64,000 nucleotides of DNA from JTS-RE37 sp041743975 (GCA_041743975.1 JBGTLT010000069.1:66707-130706); one strand, 5' to 3'. Counted from the first letter of the stretch, positions 17,944-27,615 are shown. The notes: a model not told the origin generated them from the sequence alone. Numbers and translations: made by a program.

Positions 17944-19818
17944 ATGCAATCTACCCGGCCGGCACTCTTGGTCTGCATCCTGTTGCTTGGATGTTACCCT
18001 GGAAAAAAGGAGGAAAAACCCATGTCATATCGAACCAATAAAGCCAGGAAAGAAGTCATTTATCAGGTTTTTACCCGACTTTTTGGCAATGTCAATACCA
18101 CGAATAAACCCTGGGGAACCCTGGAAGAAAACGGAGTGGGAAAGTTTTCGGATTTTTCCGATACGGCACTGTCTGAAATCAAGGACCTTGGGGTAACGTA
18201 TATCTGGTATACCGGGGTGCCCCACCATGCCCTTGTAACTGATTATGCCCCATATGTTATCCCAGGCGACGACCCGGATGTCGTCAAGGGGCGTGCGGGC
18301 TCTCCCTATGCTGTAAAGGATTATTATAATGTAAACCCGGATCTGGCGGATCATCCGGATAAGAGGCTGGAAGAATTCAAGGAACTGATTGAACGAACCC
18401 ACCGGGCCGGCCTGAAACTGCTGATCGACATTGTACCAAACCATGTTGCCCGGAATTATGAAGGCAAGACTACACCCACCGGTCAGGAGCCTTTCGGAAC
18501 TTTGGATGACCGTAAGGTCGCCTATAATCGCAATAATAATTTCTATTACATCCCAAACGAAGCTTTTAAAGTTCCCCTGTGGAAGGACGGATATTTACCG
18601 CTGGGCGGCGATACGCACCCACTGGCGGATGGTATCTTCGAGGAAAACCCTGCCAAATGGACCGGCAATGGTTCCCGGCTGGCACAACCCGGAATGAATG
18701 ACTGGTATGAAACCGTTAAGATCAATTACGGTATCCGTCCCGATGGCTCCAAAGATTTCGATTCCCTCCCGGACGCATATGAGTCCAAATCCGTTGAAGA
18801 ACACCATGCATTCTGGAAAAGCAGGAATATCCCGGACTCCTGGATAAAATTCAGGGATATCGCGCTCTATTGGCTGGAAATGGGGGTCGATGGGTTCCGG
18901 TTCGATATGGCCGAAATGGTCCCGGTGGAATTCTGGAGTTATCTCAATGCCTGTATCAAAACAGCATATCCAAACAGTATCTCCGTGGCTGAGGTCTATC
19001 AACCCGCCCTTTACAGGCTGTATATACGTAAGGGAAAAATGGATTACCTCTATGATAAGGTGGCCTTCTACGACAGCCTGAAACATATTATGCAGGGACA
19101 TGGTTGGACGGACCATATCCCAGGGGTTCAAAACCGGCTTCAGGATATTGAACATCATATGCTGCACTTCTTGGAAAACCATGATGAGCAACGAATTGCG
19201 AGTCCGGATTTTGCAGGTGATGCCCGGAAGGGGAAACCAGCGATGGTGGTATCGGCCACTATCAGCACCTCTCCCACCATGATTTACTTTGGCCAGGAAG
19301 TTGGGGAACCAGGCGCAGAAAATGCCGGCTTCGGAAAACCCACCCGGACGTCCATTTTTGATTATATAGGCGTTCCCAACCACCAGCGCTGGCTGAATAA
19401 CAAACGGTTTGACGGGGGCCTGTTATCCAATGGTGAAAAAGAACTCCGTGATTTCTACAAACGCCTTCTCAATTTTACAATCGGAAGCGAGGCGCTTATG
19501 GGGGGGTATGCAGATATTCACTTATATAACCGGGAACATACCGAATATTACAACCAACGGGTGTTGTCCTATGTTCGGTGGTCTCACAATGAAAAATTAC
19601 TGATCATAGCCAATTTTGATAAGGAAGGGAAATATGGTTTTGAGCTCAAAATACCAAAGGAAATTATAGCGAAATGGAACTTGCCGGATGGAAATTATAA
19701 GATGGCCGATGTATTGTATGGCGCAAAAGAAGGGGACCTAGTTGTGCAGCAGGGGCAAGGGAAAATGCAGCTGGAAATAGCCCCCCTGGAATCTTTTATT
19801 TTTAAGTTGAAACAATAA
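17944..19818 (+). CDS. GH13 alpha-amylase-family lipoprotein
   Basis: The 624-aa protein begins MQSTRPALLVCILLLGCYPG, a signal peptide with lipobox LLGC, so it is exported and lipid anchored. The catalytic triad is intact: nucleophile Asp321 in FRFDMAEM, acid/base Glu350 in VAEVYQ and Asp414 in ENHDEQR. Region I is seen in DIVPNHVAR. A long insertion in domain B (GDTHPLADGIFEENPAKW) and the C-terminal beta domain (residues about 530-624) are visible. It probably cleaves or transglycosylates alpha-glucans or maltooligosaccharides outside the cytoplasm and feeds the GH65/PgmB route. It is the last gene of the lacI operon and is followed by a terminator-like hairpin. Confidence 0.95.
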   Translation: MQSTRPALLVCILLLGCYPGKKEEKPMSYRTNKARKEVIYQVFTRLFGNVNTTNKPWGTLEENGVGKFSDFSDTALSEIKDLGVTYIWYTGVPHHALVTDYAPYVIPGDDPDVVKGRAGSPYAVKDYYNVNPDLADHPDKRLEEFKELIERTHRAGLKLLIDIVPNHVARNYEGKTTPTGQEPFGTLDDRKVAYNRNNNFYYIPNEAFKVPLWKDGYLPLGGDTHPLADGIFEENPAKWTGNGSRLAQPGMNDWYETVKINYGIRPDGSKDFDSLPDAYESKSVEEHHAFWKSRNIPDSWIKFRDIALYWLEMGVDGFRFDMAEMVPVEFWSYLNACIKTAYPNSISVAEVYQPALYRLYIRKGKMDYLYDKVAFYDSLKHIMQGHGWTDHIPGVQNRLQDIEHHMLHFLENHDEQRIASPDFAGDARKGKPAMVVSATISTSPTMIYFGQEVGEPGAENAGFGKPTRTSIFDYIGVPNHQRWLNNKRFDGGLLSNGEKELRDFYKRLLNFTIGSEALMGGYADIHLYNREHTEYYNQRVLSYVRWSHNEKLLIIANFDKEGKYGFELKIPKEIIAKWNLPDGNYKMADVLYGAKEGDLVVQQGQGKMQLEIAPLESFIFKLKQ

Positions 19819-19830
19819 GCAATAGGAAGT

Positions 19831-19879
19831 GGGTGGAAACCGAAAGATTCACGGTCGGCATCCACCCAATCCCTTTTTA
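19831..19879 (+). terminator. Probable terminator of the lacI-pgmB-GH65-GH13 operon
   Basis: GGGTGG (19831-19836) pairs with CCACCC (19862-19867), reinforced by inner ACCG/CGGT, and is followed by a short T run (19874-19878). It begins 12 bp after the GH13 stop. Confidence 0.5.
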
Positions 19880-19883
19880 TATT

Positions 19884-20312
19884 TTAGGCAGCCGGTGGGG
19901 CCGGGGCTGTTTTTTTGTAGACCAATGCAATGACCACACCTATAATACCGTAGAAGATGATATCCAGCACGGCATTTGCCAGGACACCGGTAAGATCATA
20001 GATATCAGCTGTCGCATACCAGAGCAAACCCATCCCTAACCCGGTAAAAATTCCGATCCAGGCGCCGAACTGAAATCCTTCCATAGCGGAATGATATCCC
20101 CTGGCCCATTTGCCAAATAAGCTGCTGAGCACAAATGCGGCAATCAGGTTACTGATTGCAATTAGTAGTATGTCCGGGACTTCTTTCATAACGTGGGGCA
20201 TGGTATGGGCTTCAAAGAAGGATACCGTGGCAAACCCCCATATTCCATAACCCAATAAGAACATGACCAGAAAGCCGGCAAGTGTTGCGAGTAAATTTTG
20301 TTTGGTAAACAT
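19884..20312 (-). CDS. Small four-helix integral membrane protein of unknown function
   Basis: The 142-aa protein has four hydrophobic helices (about residues 8-30, 48-66, 82-103, 113-135) joined by short loops, with Trp and Gly-rich segments (FLLGYGIWGF, FQFGAWIGIFTGLGMGLLWY) and a Pro/Ala tail. It resembles the DUF1761-like class of small membrane proteins, but this is not certain. It is convergent with the GH13 gene and monocistronic. It has no recognisable catalytic motif. The high-confidence start at 20312 gives MFTKQNLLATLAGF. Confidence 0.7.
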   Translation of the reverse strand: MFTKQNLLATLAGFLVMFLLGYGIWGFATVSFFEAHTMPHVMKEVPDILLIAISNLIAAFVLSSLFGKWARGYHSAMEGFQFGAWIGIFTGLGMGLLWYATADIYDLTGVLANAVLDIIFYGIIGVVIALVYKKTAPAPPAA

Positions 20313-20427
20313 AGTTTTGGTTATAATTGGTTAATACTGTGATAAATATATATAATCAAAACAACGCAGCATACCAGTTTGTACCAAAATTTTCCCTTGG
20401 GTGACCGAAAAATTCCCTGTCAAATTG

Positions 20428-20435
20428 TACATTTG
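20428..20435 (+). promoter_or_regulatory. -7 box of the glycerophosphodiesterase gene
   Basis: TACATTTG fits TAnnTTTG and lies 19 bp before ATG 20455, implying a leader of about a dozen bases and supporting that start over the upstream GTG at 20401. No TTG at ideal spacing was found. Confidence 0.45.
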
Positions 20436-20454
20436 GACCGAAATTCTGTATAAA

Positions 20455-21207
20455 ATGAAGGGTATCAAACTTGTTTTACTGGCACTATTGATACTAAGTT
20501 GCAGTGATATGGATAAAGTTGGGAAGACATTGGTTATCGGGCACAGGGGTGCCATGGGCCACGAAACGGAAAACTCACTGTCTTCTATAGAAAAAGCTAT
20601 GGAATTGGGGGTGGATATGATTGAAATTGACGTATTCAGGATAAAAAGTGGGGAAATCGTGGTTTTTCATGATAAGGAGGTAGACCGGTTAACAAATGGA
20701 GGGGGGAACATTGAGGATTATGATATTGCTGATCTCCGGCAGCTCAGGCTGACAAATAACTCCATGATTCCCATGCTCCAGGATGTTCTCAAATTAATCG
20801 ACAATAAGGTACGCCTCAACATTGAACTTAAGGGGGCGAATACCGCCGACAGGGTAAATTTTATAATCAATTATTATATCCGGAATAAAGAATGGTCAGC
20901 GGACAATTTCCTTATCTCAAGCTTTATCTGGGATGAATTGAAGGAGATGCGGAAAATCAATCCCAACATACCGCTGGCGGTCCTTACGGAAGCAGATCCC
21001 CTGGATGCCCTGGCAATTGCCCGGGAACTCGGGGCTGAAGCAATTAATCCCAATTATCGGGAATTGTCCGCGGAGAATGTCCGGGAGATTCGGGGGGAAG
21101 ATTTTAAAGTCTATACCTGGACGGTTAATGACACCACTGATATAAAGGCCATGCAGGAGATAGGCGTAGACGGAATCATCACTAATTTCCCGGAACGGGT
21201 CCATTAA
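20455..21207 (+). CDS. Glycerophosphodiester phosphodiesterase lipoprotein
   Basis: The 250-aa protein begins MKGIKLVLLALLILSC, a lipoprotein signal with lipobox ILSC. The GDPD fold is clear: HRGAMGHETENS (catalytic His and Arg, metal Glu), MIEIDVF (metal Glu/Asp), VFHDKEVDRLTN (catalytic His), IELKG and the C-terminal YTWTVND with DGIITNFPERV. It hydrolyses glycerophosphodiesters to glycerol-3-phosphate and an alcohol, probably in the periplasm. The link to glpK/glpF 1.3 kb downstream is suggestive. A GTG at 20401 would destroy the signal peptide, so ATG 20455 is used. Its TAA overlaps the ATG of the next gene (TAATG), so the two are translationally coupled. Confidence 0.93.
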   Translation: MKGIKLVLLALLILSCSDMDKVGKTLVIGHRGAMGHETENSLSSIEKAMELGVDMIEIDVFRIKSGEIVVFHDKEVDRLTNGGGNIEDYDIADLRQLRLTNNSMIPMLQDVLKLIDNKVRLNIELKGANTADRVNFIINYYIRNKEWSADNFLISSFIWDELKEMRKINPNIPLAVLTEADPLDALAIARELGAEAINPNYRELSAENVREIRGEDFKVYTWTVNDTTDIKAMQEIGVDGIITNFPERVH

Positions 21208-22502
21208 TGGATCATTTTGATGTCATAGTCATCGGCGGAGGTGCTGCCGGGTTCTATGGTGCCATCCATATCGCAGCAGCGGACCCGGGGCTAAAGGTCG
21301 CCATCCTGGAAAGGGGCCAAAAGGTGCTTTCCAAAGTAAAAATTTCGGGGGGAGGCCGCTGTAATGTTGCACATGCCGAATTCGATCCATCGGAACTCAT
21401 ACGAAATTACCCCAGGGGCGAAAAAGAGCTTTTGGGACCCTTCCATACCTATTGTACAGGGGATACGGTCGCCTTTTTTGAGGAAAGGGGAATCCCCTTA
21501 AAAACAGAGGCGGACGGAAGGATGTTCCCGGTATCAAACACTTCCCAGACCATCATAGATTGTTTTTTAAGGGAAACTGCTGTTCATGGCATTACACTCC
21601 TGAAAAATACGAACGTGTTGGACCTGATGCCCATAGATGGTGCCGACGGGAAATCCGATCCTAAATGGAAGGTTTTGGCAATCGATAGGTCTTATACGGC
21701 ATACAAGGTACTGGTAGCTACCGGCAGCAGCACCAGAATATGGCAGGTTCTGCGGAGTTTAGGGCATCACATAGAATCCCCCGTCCCCTCCCTCTTCACC
21801 TTCAATATCAAAGATGCCCGGATTGCCGGTATCCAGGGTATCAGCACCAGGGCAAAGATCACTGTGGTCCCGAGAAAAATTTCCCAGGCCCTGACAATTG
21901 GATTGCGCAGTAAGGTTACCAACCCGGTAGTGTTGGAGGCAGAAGGCCCCCTCCTGCTCACCCACTGGGGGATGAGCGGCCCTGCTGTCTTAAAATTATC
22001 TGCCTGGGGGGCCCGGGTGTTACACGGTTACCGCTACAATTTCAGGATAAGGGTAAATTGGGTGCCCGAGTATTTTCCAGAGGGAATGCTATCCCACCTG
22101 CTGCAGGTTAAGGAAGTGGAATCAAAAAAGACCATTTTGAGGACAACCGCAGTGGATATCCCCAGGCGCCTGTGGAGCAACCTGGTCCTTGCCTCAGGCA
22201 TACCGCGCGAGATGACCTGGGCAGCCGTGTCTAAAATACAATTGGAGAAGCTTGTCAGCCAACTTACAGGCAGTGAATTTAAAGTGGAAGGAAAAAGCAC
22301 TTTTAAAGAAGAATTTGTGACCGCCGGGGGCATTGAACTTAACGAGGTTAATTTCAAGACCTATGAAAGCAAAATCCACTCTAATCTGTATTTCGCCGGG
22401 GAAGTAATCAACGTAGACGCCATAACCGGGGGGTTTAATTTTCAAAATGCCTGGACCGGCGCCTATATTGCCGCAATGGCCATTGTAAACCGGAAACCGT
22501 AG
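21207..22502 (+). CDS. HI0933-family (BaiN-like) flavoprotein oxidoreductase
   Basis: The 431-aa protein begins with a dinucleotide-binding fold (VIVIGGGAAGFYGAIH) and has the family signature KISGGGRCNVAH, the second segment VLVATGSSTR and the C-terminal FAD motif NLYFAGEVINVDAITGGFNFQNAWTGA. The middle domain (about 190-350) is the HI0933-like beta/helical insert. The family includes dehydroreductases (BaiN), but most members have no proven substrate. ATG overlaps the GDPD stop. It is convergent with glpF with only 3 bp between stops. Confidence 0.88.
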   Translation: MDHFDVIVIGGGAAGFYGAIHIAAADPGLKVAILERGQKVLSKVKISGGGRCNVAHAEFDPSELIRNYPRGEKELLGPFHTYCTGDTVAFFEERGIPLKTEADGRMFPVSNTSQTIIDCFLRETAVHGITLLKNTNVLDLMPIDGADGKSDPKWKVLAIDRSYTAYKVLVATGSSTRIWQVLRSLGHHIESPVPSLFTFNIKDARIAGIQGISTRAKITVVPRKISQALTIGLRSKVTNPVVLEAEGPLLLTHWGMSGPAVLKLSAWGARVLHGYRYNFRIRVNWVPEYFPEGMLSHLLQVKEVESKKTILRTTAVDIPRRLWSNLVLASGIPREMTWAAVSKIQLEKLVSQLTGSEFKVEGKSTFKEEFVTAGGIELNEVNFKTYESKIHSNLYFAGEVINVDAITGGFNFQNAWTGAYIAAMAIVNRKP

Positions 22503-22505
22503 ACA

Positions 22506-23240
22506 TCACATTCCGGTAAGCAATCCGGCCAGCAAAGCCGCCAATACGGCCCCGACTACAGGACCCAGGACCGGCACCCAGCTATACCCCCAGTCACTGG
22601 TACCCTTACCCCGAATGGGCAGCAAAGAATGCATTATCCGGGGCCCAAGGTCCCTGGCAGGGTTAATGGCATAACCTGTAGTGCCTCCCAATGACAGCCC
22701 GATAGACCAAACCACAAATGCCACAGGTAGTGCACCCAGGGAACCCAACCCTATAACCGTCTTTGTATCCGTCAAGGTGGCATCCGTAAAATAGAGCACG
22801 GAAAAGACCAGGACAAATGTCCCGACCATTTCACATATAAGGTTAAAAGGAGGGTTGCGGATGGCAGGTGCTGTGCAGAAAACAGCTTTTTTAATGTCGG
22901 CATTGTCCGTGACATCAAAGTGGCTCTTATACATCAGCCAGACCAGGAAGGACCCTGTCATAGCCCCTATAAATTGAGCCAGGATATACAACGGGACACT
23001 GGCCCATGCAAATTTTCCTGCTACTGCCAATCCAATTGACACTGCCGGGTTTAAATGCGCACCGCTGTGCGGGGAGGCTACCACTACGCCAACATATACC
23101 GCCAATGCCCACCCGGTGGTGATTACGATCCATCCGGAGTTGTTTCCATAAGTCTGATTGAGAAGTACATTCGCAACAACCCCGGAACCCAGGGTAATGA
23201 GAAGCATGGTTCCCAGGATCTCTGCAATAAATGGTGTCAT
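22506..23240 (-). CDS. glpF: Aquaglyceroporin (glycerol facilitator, MIP family)
   Basis: The 244-aa, six-helix channel has both half-helix signatures: HLNPAVSIG in the first repeat and INPARDLGPR in the second. The Asp after NPAR is typical of glycerol facilitators rather than water-only aquaporins. It allows passive entry of glycerol across the inner membrane. It is encoded 17 bp after glpK on the same strand, so uptake and trapping by phosphorylation are co-expressed. Confidence 0.93.
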   Translation of the reverse strand: MTPFIAEILGTMLLITLGSGVVANVLLNQTYGNNSGWIVITTGWALAVYVGVVVASPHSGAHLNPAVSIGLAVAGKFAWASVPLYILAQFIGAMTGSFLVWLMYKSHFDVTDNADIKKAVFCTAPAIRNPPFNLICEMVGTFVLVFSVLYFTDATLTDTKTVIGLGSLGALPVAFVVWSIGLSLGGTTGYAINPARDLGPRIMHSLLPIRGKGTSDWGYSWVPVLGPVVGAVLAALLAGLLTGM

Positions 23241-23257
23241 AACAGCTGTTTAAATGG

Positions 23258-24751
23258 TTAGTTATTGGTCCAATACTCCAATGCTTTAATGGCCCTGTAC
23301 CATCCGGCAATGCCTTCCTCAATATCCTTTCTGTTTTGCGTTGGTTCAAAACGGACATCGGTTTTCCATATCTTTTTGATCTCCTCAAGCCCGTCCCAGT
23401 AGCCCACAGCAAGTCCTGCCAGAAAAGCGGCACCCATTACGGTGGTCTCAATGATCTCTGGCCTAACAGTTTCGGTATTGAGGACATCTGCCTGAAATTG
23501 CATCAGGGTATTGTTAACGGTGGCACCTCCATCTACCCGAAGTTCCTTAATGGAAATCCCGGAATCCGCCTCCATGGCCTTCAGTACATCCATAGTCTGG
23601 TAGGCAATGGAATCAAGGGCCGCCCGTGCAATATGCGCATCCGTACTGCCTCGGGTTAAACCAAAAATGGTTCCTTTTGCATGTTGGTTCCAATGGGGGG
23701 CACCAAGGCCGGCGAAGGCCGGTACTACATACACCCCATCTGAGCTTTTAACGGAGGATGCCAATGTTTCTACTTCTGCCGAGGTTTTGATAATTTTCAG
23801 GCTATCCCGCAGCCATTGCACAACGGCTCCTGCTATAAAGATACTCCCTTCCAGGACGTATTGGGCTTTGCCATCTATCTGCCAGGCAACCGATGTGAGA
23901 AGGTTGTTTTTGGAAACGATGGGCTTGTCCCCGATATTCATCAGCATAAAGCATCCTGTACCATATGTATTTTTAACCATGCCCTGCCGGGTACACATTT
24001 GTCCGAACAAAGCGGCCTGCTGATCCCCGGCTATCCCGGAGATGGGGATCTTATTGGCGAAAAAATTGGGACTGGTATACCCGTATACCTCACTGGATTG
24101 TTTTACCTGGGGCAACATAGCCGGGGGGATGTCAAACAATGTAAGGAGCGCAGGGTCCCATGCCAGCGTATTGATATTGAAAAGGAGTGTCCGGCAGGCA
24201 TTGGTTACATCCGTAACGTGGAGTTCCCCGTTGGTCATGTTCCAGATTAACCAGGTATCTATAGTGCCCAGTAGCAGGTCGCCTTTTTCGGCTGCTTCCC
24301 GGGCCCCCGTAACATTTTTCAGTATCCACCTAACCTTGGTCGCCGAAAAGTAGGAATCGATAACCAGGCCTGTCTTTTCACGGATCATTTGTGATTTCCC
24401 CTCTTTCTTTAACTGGTCACAATAGTCGGCCGTTCGCTTATCCTGCCATACAATGGCATTGTAGACAGGTTCGCCGGTGTGGCGGTTCCATACCACCACT
24501 GTTTCCCGCTGGTTGGTGATGCCTATCGCAGCGATATCGGGGCCTTTCAAACCCTTTTTCGTAACCGCTTCGGCAGCTATACCCGCCTGAACAGACCAGA
24601 TTTCACGGGCATCATGCTCCACCCATCCCGGTTCCGGGAAATATTGGGTAAATTCTTTCTGGGCAATGGCCACGATGCTCCCCTTTCTGTCGAATAGTAC
24701 GCCACGGCAACTCGTTGTGCCCTGATCCAGTGCTAAAATATATTGGTCCAT
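23258..24751 (-). CDS. glpK: Glycerol kinase
   Basis: The 497-aa FGGY kinase converts glycerol to sn-glycerol-3-phosphate with ATP. It shows ILALDQGTTSCRGVLFD at the N-terminus, TNQRETVVVWN with IVWQDKRT, the catalytic-type GDQQAALFGQMC, NTYGTGCFML and VDGGATVNNTLMQFQADVL. Length and motifs are typical. It is first in the glpK-glpF pair. No glpD or glpR is in the window. Confidence 0.95.
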   Translation of the reverse strand: MDQYILALDQGTTSCRGVLFDRKGSIVAIAQKEFTQYFPEPGWVEHDAREIWSVQAGIAAEAVTKKGLKGPDIAAIGITNQRETVVVWNRHTGEPVYNAIVWQDKRTADYCDQLKKEGKSQMIREKTGLVIDSYFSATKVRWILKNVTGAREAAEKGDLLLGTIDTWLIWNMTNGELHVTDVTNACRTLLFNINTLAWDPALLTLFDIPPAMLPQVKQSSEVYGYTSPNFFANKIPISGIAGDQQAALFGQMCTRQGMVKNTYGTGCFMLMNIGDKPIVSKNNLLTSVAWQIDGKAQYVLEGSIFIAGAVVQWLRDSLKIIKTSAEVETLASSVKSSDGVYVVPAFAGLGAPHWNQHAKGTIFGLTRGSTDAHIARAALDSIAYQTMDVLKAMEADSGISIKELRVDGGATVNNTLMQFQADVLNTETVRPEIIETTVMGAAFLAGLAVGYWDGLEEIKKIWKTDVRFEPTQNRKDIEEGIAGWYRAIKALEYWTNN

Positions 24752-24771
24752 GGATGTAAATTAAAGTATAA

Positions 24772-24790
24772 ACTGCCTGGCTATGGCAGT
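24772..24790. promoter_or_regulatory. Inverted repeat upstream of glpK
   Basis: ACTGCC (24772-24777) and GGCAGT (24785-24790) form a perfect 6-bp inverted repeat with a 7-bp spacer, 21 bp before the glpK start. It could be an operator or a leader hairpin; no family match was recognised. Confidence 0.3.
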
Positions 24791-24968
24791 GACTAAATGT
24801 AACAGAAATATTTTATACTTCATAATCCGTTTCCATCCAGAGCCAGTATTGGGCCGTCACCTATTATGGTTTACTCCGGCTCAAGGAGGTAAAAGGTCAG
24901 GACAGCCTTATTATGCTATCAATAACCTTCCAGGATTGCTGCCCCTATATCCGGATTCCTGCACAGGG

Positions 24969-25442
24969 CTAATTCATTTCCCAGATCTTATAATTGAGAA
25001 GGGTCGCATAGCACACCCAGATGAAATAGGGGATCAGGAGGTAGGAAGCTTTTTTATGGACTATATTGAACCATTTAAAGGTGAGCAGGATGAGTACAAG
25101 CAGTATCAGGATGACAAGTAAGGCCCAGAAAGGGTTTTTAAACCCAAAGAAAACAATAGACCAGAGGGCATTGAATAACAGTTGAAAACCAAAATGATAC
25201 AGGGCCGTTTTAACCCATATATGGTAAAATCCCCTTGACCAGACCAGGCCCGCGGAAACTCCCATGAGTATGTATAGTATGGTCCAAACAGGAGCAAAAA
25301 CCCAATTGGGAGGATTATAGAAAGGCTTATTAATGGAAACATACCAGTCATTTACCGAGGATTGAACCACGATACCGGTAAGGAAGCCGATGAGCAGGCA
25401 AACGACTACCGAAATTACGATATAGAGTATCCTTTTTTTCAA
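24969..25442 (-). CDS. TspO/MBR-family membrane protein
   Basis: The 157-aa protein has five hydrophobic helices and the TspO pattern: WYVSINKPFYNPPNWVFAPVW (loop 1 and helix 2), WTILYILMGVSAGLVW and LLFNALWSIVFFGFKNPFWA. Family members bind porphyrins and tetrapyrroles and are linked to stress or light responses. Its start is back to back with mvaD (25535), and no partner gene is evident. Confidence 0.9.
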   Translation of the reverse strand: MKKRILYIVISVVVCLLIGFLTGIVVQSSVNDWYVSINKPFYNPPNWVFAPVWTILYILMGVSAGLVWSRGFYHIWVKTALYHFGFQLLFNALWSIVFFGFKNPFWALLVILILLVLILLTFKWFNIVHKKASYLLIPYFIWVCYATLLNYKIWEMN

Positions 25443-25511
25443 ACGTCCATGTGTAGGAATCTAATGTAAGAATAATATTTTGTCGAAACTATCGTAAAAG
25501 CTGCTAAAAAC

Positions 25512-25519
25512 TATCTTTG
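25512..25519 (+). promoter_or_regulatory. -7 promoter box of mvaD
   Basis: TATCTTTG matches TAnnTTTG exactly. Transcription would start near 25526, so the TTG at 25517 cannot be the start codon, and mvaD mRNA is nearly leaderless from ATG 25529 or 25535. A correctly spaced TTG -33 element is not obvious. Confidence 0.55.
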
Positions 25520-25534
25520 TACAAATTGATGTTC

Positions 25535-26629
25535 ATGACCGAAAATGACTTCATCCCCCTCAATAAGGAAGGGTATAGGGATACGGGTACCGTGACTTGG
25601 GTTGCCCCCAGCAATATAGCGCTGGTCAAATACTGGGGTAAAAGGGCCCATCAGATCCCCGCCAATGCCTCCCTGAGCTTTACACTTGATTCCTGTGTAA
25701 CCACAACTTCCGTTGCCTATGAACCTTTGAGGGCCAGGAAGGACGATTTCTCCTTCGAATTGCATTTGGACGGAATGCGAAGGGATGACTTTAAACCCAA
25801 AACCCATACGTTTTTCAGCCGGATAGAAAGATACCTCCCGTTCCTGCGAGATTTCCATTTTACCATTCATACTTCCAATACCTTCCCCCACAGCAGCGGT
25901 ATTGCCTCTTCTGCCAGTGGCATGGCTGCCCTCGCCTCCTGCCTGATGGAAATGGAACAAAACCAGGCTCCGGATATGGATGCGTTTTTTTTCCGGCGGA
26001 AGGCTTCCTTTTTGGCAAGACTGGGTTCCGGCAGTGCCTGCAGGAGTATACAGGGGGAACTGGTGGAATGGGGTGCCCACCCGGATATTGAAGGAAGCTC
26101 GGACCTCTATGGGATACCCTACCCTTATGAGGTACACCCCATATTTAAAAATTACCAGGATACCATCTTGCTGATAGATGAAGGGCAAAAACAGGTTAGC
26201 AGTTCGGTGGGCCATGACCTGATGCAAAATCACCCCTTTGCCAGGCAGCGTTTCCGAAGTGCCACTGAAAACCTGGGAAAGCTCCGGCAGATATTTTCAA
26301 AAGGCGACTTACAGGGGTTTGTGGAGGTTGTGGAACAGGAAGCCCTGACCCTCCATGCCATGATGATGACAGGGAAGCCTGATTTTATTTTGATGAAACC
26401 CAATACCTTGAGGGTAATAAGCGAGATCCGGGGCTATCGGGAGCGTACCGGTACCATGGTCTGCTTTACCCTCGATGCCGGTGCCAATGTCCATTTGCTC
26501 TTCCCTGAACAGGATAAGGAAAAAGTGGGACTCTTTATTTTGGAGAAGCTGGTTGCTTTTTGCGAAAAGGGGCATTATATTTGCGATCGATTAGGATCCG
26601 GTGCGCGGAAGGCTGTAATTATAGCATAA
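25535..26629 (+). CDS. mvaD: Diphosphomevalonate decarboxylase
   Basis: The 364-aa GHMP-superfamily enzyme converts mevalonate-5-diphosphate to isopentenyl diphosphate. It has VAPSNIALVKYWGKR near the N-terminus (diagnostic of the family), the ATP-binding loop FPHSSGIASSASGMAALA, LGSGSACRSIQGELVEW and the C-terminal FTLDAGANVHLLF. Start: ATG 25535 (MTENDF) or 25529; both follow the TATCTTTG box by under 20 bp. It is followed 47 bp later by a second GHMP kinase and then a prenyltransferase, forming an isoprenoid cluster. Confidence 0.93.
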   Translation: MTENDFIPLNKEGYRDTGTVTWVAPSNIALVKYWGKRAHQIPANASLSFTLDSCVTTTSVAYEPLRARKDDFSFELHLDGMRRDDFKPKTHTFFSRIERYLPFLRDFHFTIHTSNTFPHSSGIASSASGMAALASCLMEMEQNQAPDMDAFFFRRKASFLARLGSGSACRSIQGELVEWGAHPDIEGSSDLYGIPYPYEVHPIFKNYQDTILLIDEGQKQVSSSVGHDLMQNHPFARQRFRSATENLGKLRQIFSKGDLQGFVEVVEQEALTLHAMMMTGKPDFILMKPNTLRVISEIRGYRERTGTMVCFTLDAGANVHLLFPEQDKEKVGLFILEKLVAFCEKGHYICDRLGSGARKAVIIA

Positions 26630-26676
26630 ATGTGCAAATAAAGCGTTAACTTAATTGGATCAATCTTCAAGTTTGC

Positions 26677-27615
26677 ATGAAAGGACCATTGTTTTATTCT
26701 AAAATCCTCCTTTTTGGGGAATATGGTATCATTAAGGATTCCAAGGGTTTGTCCATTCCCTATAACTTTTTTAAAGGGGCTTTGAAATCGGACACTTTAC
26801 AGAATGCCACCACCATAAAATCAAATCAAAAGTTACAGCAGTTCCTTCTTTATCTTGAAGAAATTCAGGAAGCAGACCCGGAGCTGATCTCATTTGACCT
26901 GGATGCCTTGCGAAAGGACCTGGATACCGGCATGTACTTTGACAGTTCCATCCCCCAGGGTTATGGCATAGGCAGCAGCGGTGCCCTGGTTGCAGCAATC
27001 TATGACAAGTATGCCCGGGAAAAGATAACCGTCCTGGAAAATCTGACCCGCGAAAAATTATTGAGGTTAAAAGCAATTTTTGGCAGGATGGAATCTTTTT
27101 TCCATGGGACATCTTCCGGTCTGGATCCCCTGAACAGCTATTTAAGCCTTCCAATTTTAATCAATTCCCAGGATAATATTGAATCTACAAGCCTGCCTTC
27201 GCAGCATCAGAAAGGCAATGGCGCTGTTTTCCTGCTCGATAGCGGAACCAGTGGGGAAACCGCCCCGATGGTTCAGATCTTTATGGAAAAGATGAAACAT
27301 GAAGGCTTCCGCAAGATACTAAAGGATCAGTTTATTAAACATACCGATGCCTGTGTAGAAGACTTTATCAACGGCAATGTAATATCGCTTTTCGGGAATT
27401 TAAAGCAACTTTCCCATGTGGTGCTAGACAATTTTAAACCCATGATCCCCAAGGAATTCCATAAACTGTGGAAAATGGGGATAGACAGTAACGATTACTA
27501 CCTCAAACTATGTGGTTCAGGAGGTGGAGGCTATATCCTTGGGTTCACGGAAGATATTGAAAAAGCAAAAAAGGCACTTAAGGGATATAATTTGGAAGTG
27601 GTCTACAACTTCTAA
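26677..27615 (+). CDS. GHMP kinase, probable mevalonate kinase
   Basis: The 312-aa protein has the GHMP kinase layout: an N-terminal SKILLFGEYGIIKDSKGLSIP strand segment (mevalonate-kinase-like GEY start), phosphate-binding IPQGYGIGSSGALVAAIYD (about residues 95-113), the active-site region SFFHGTSSGLDPLNSYL and the C-terminal KLCGSGGGGYILGF. Placement directly between mvaD and a prenyltransferase makes mevalonate kinase the most likely assignment; phosphomevalonate kinase is the alternative. Confidence 0.85.
   Translation: MKGPLFYSKILLFGEYGIIKDSKGLSIPYNFFKGALKSDTLQNATTIKSNQKLQQFLLYLEEIQEADPELISFDLDALRKDLDTGMYFDSSIPQGYGIGSSGALVAAIYDKYAREKITVLENLTREKLLRLKAIFGRMESFFHGTSSGLDPLNSYLSLPILINSQDNIESTSLPSQHQKGNGAVFLLDSGTSGETAPMVQIFMEKMKHEGFRKILKDQFIKHTDACVEDFINGNVISLFGNLKQLSHVVLDNFKPMIPKEFHKLWKMGIDSNDYYLKLCGSGGGGYILGFTEDIEKAKKALKGYNLEVVYNF

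Noticed and set aside
22927..23433. 168-codon minus-strand frame across the glpK-glpF junction
   Set aside because: Shadow of two strongly supported genes in another frame.
25517..25534. TTG 25517 as mvaD start
   Set aside because: It lies inside the TATCTTTG -7 box, so it would not be transcribed.
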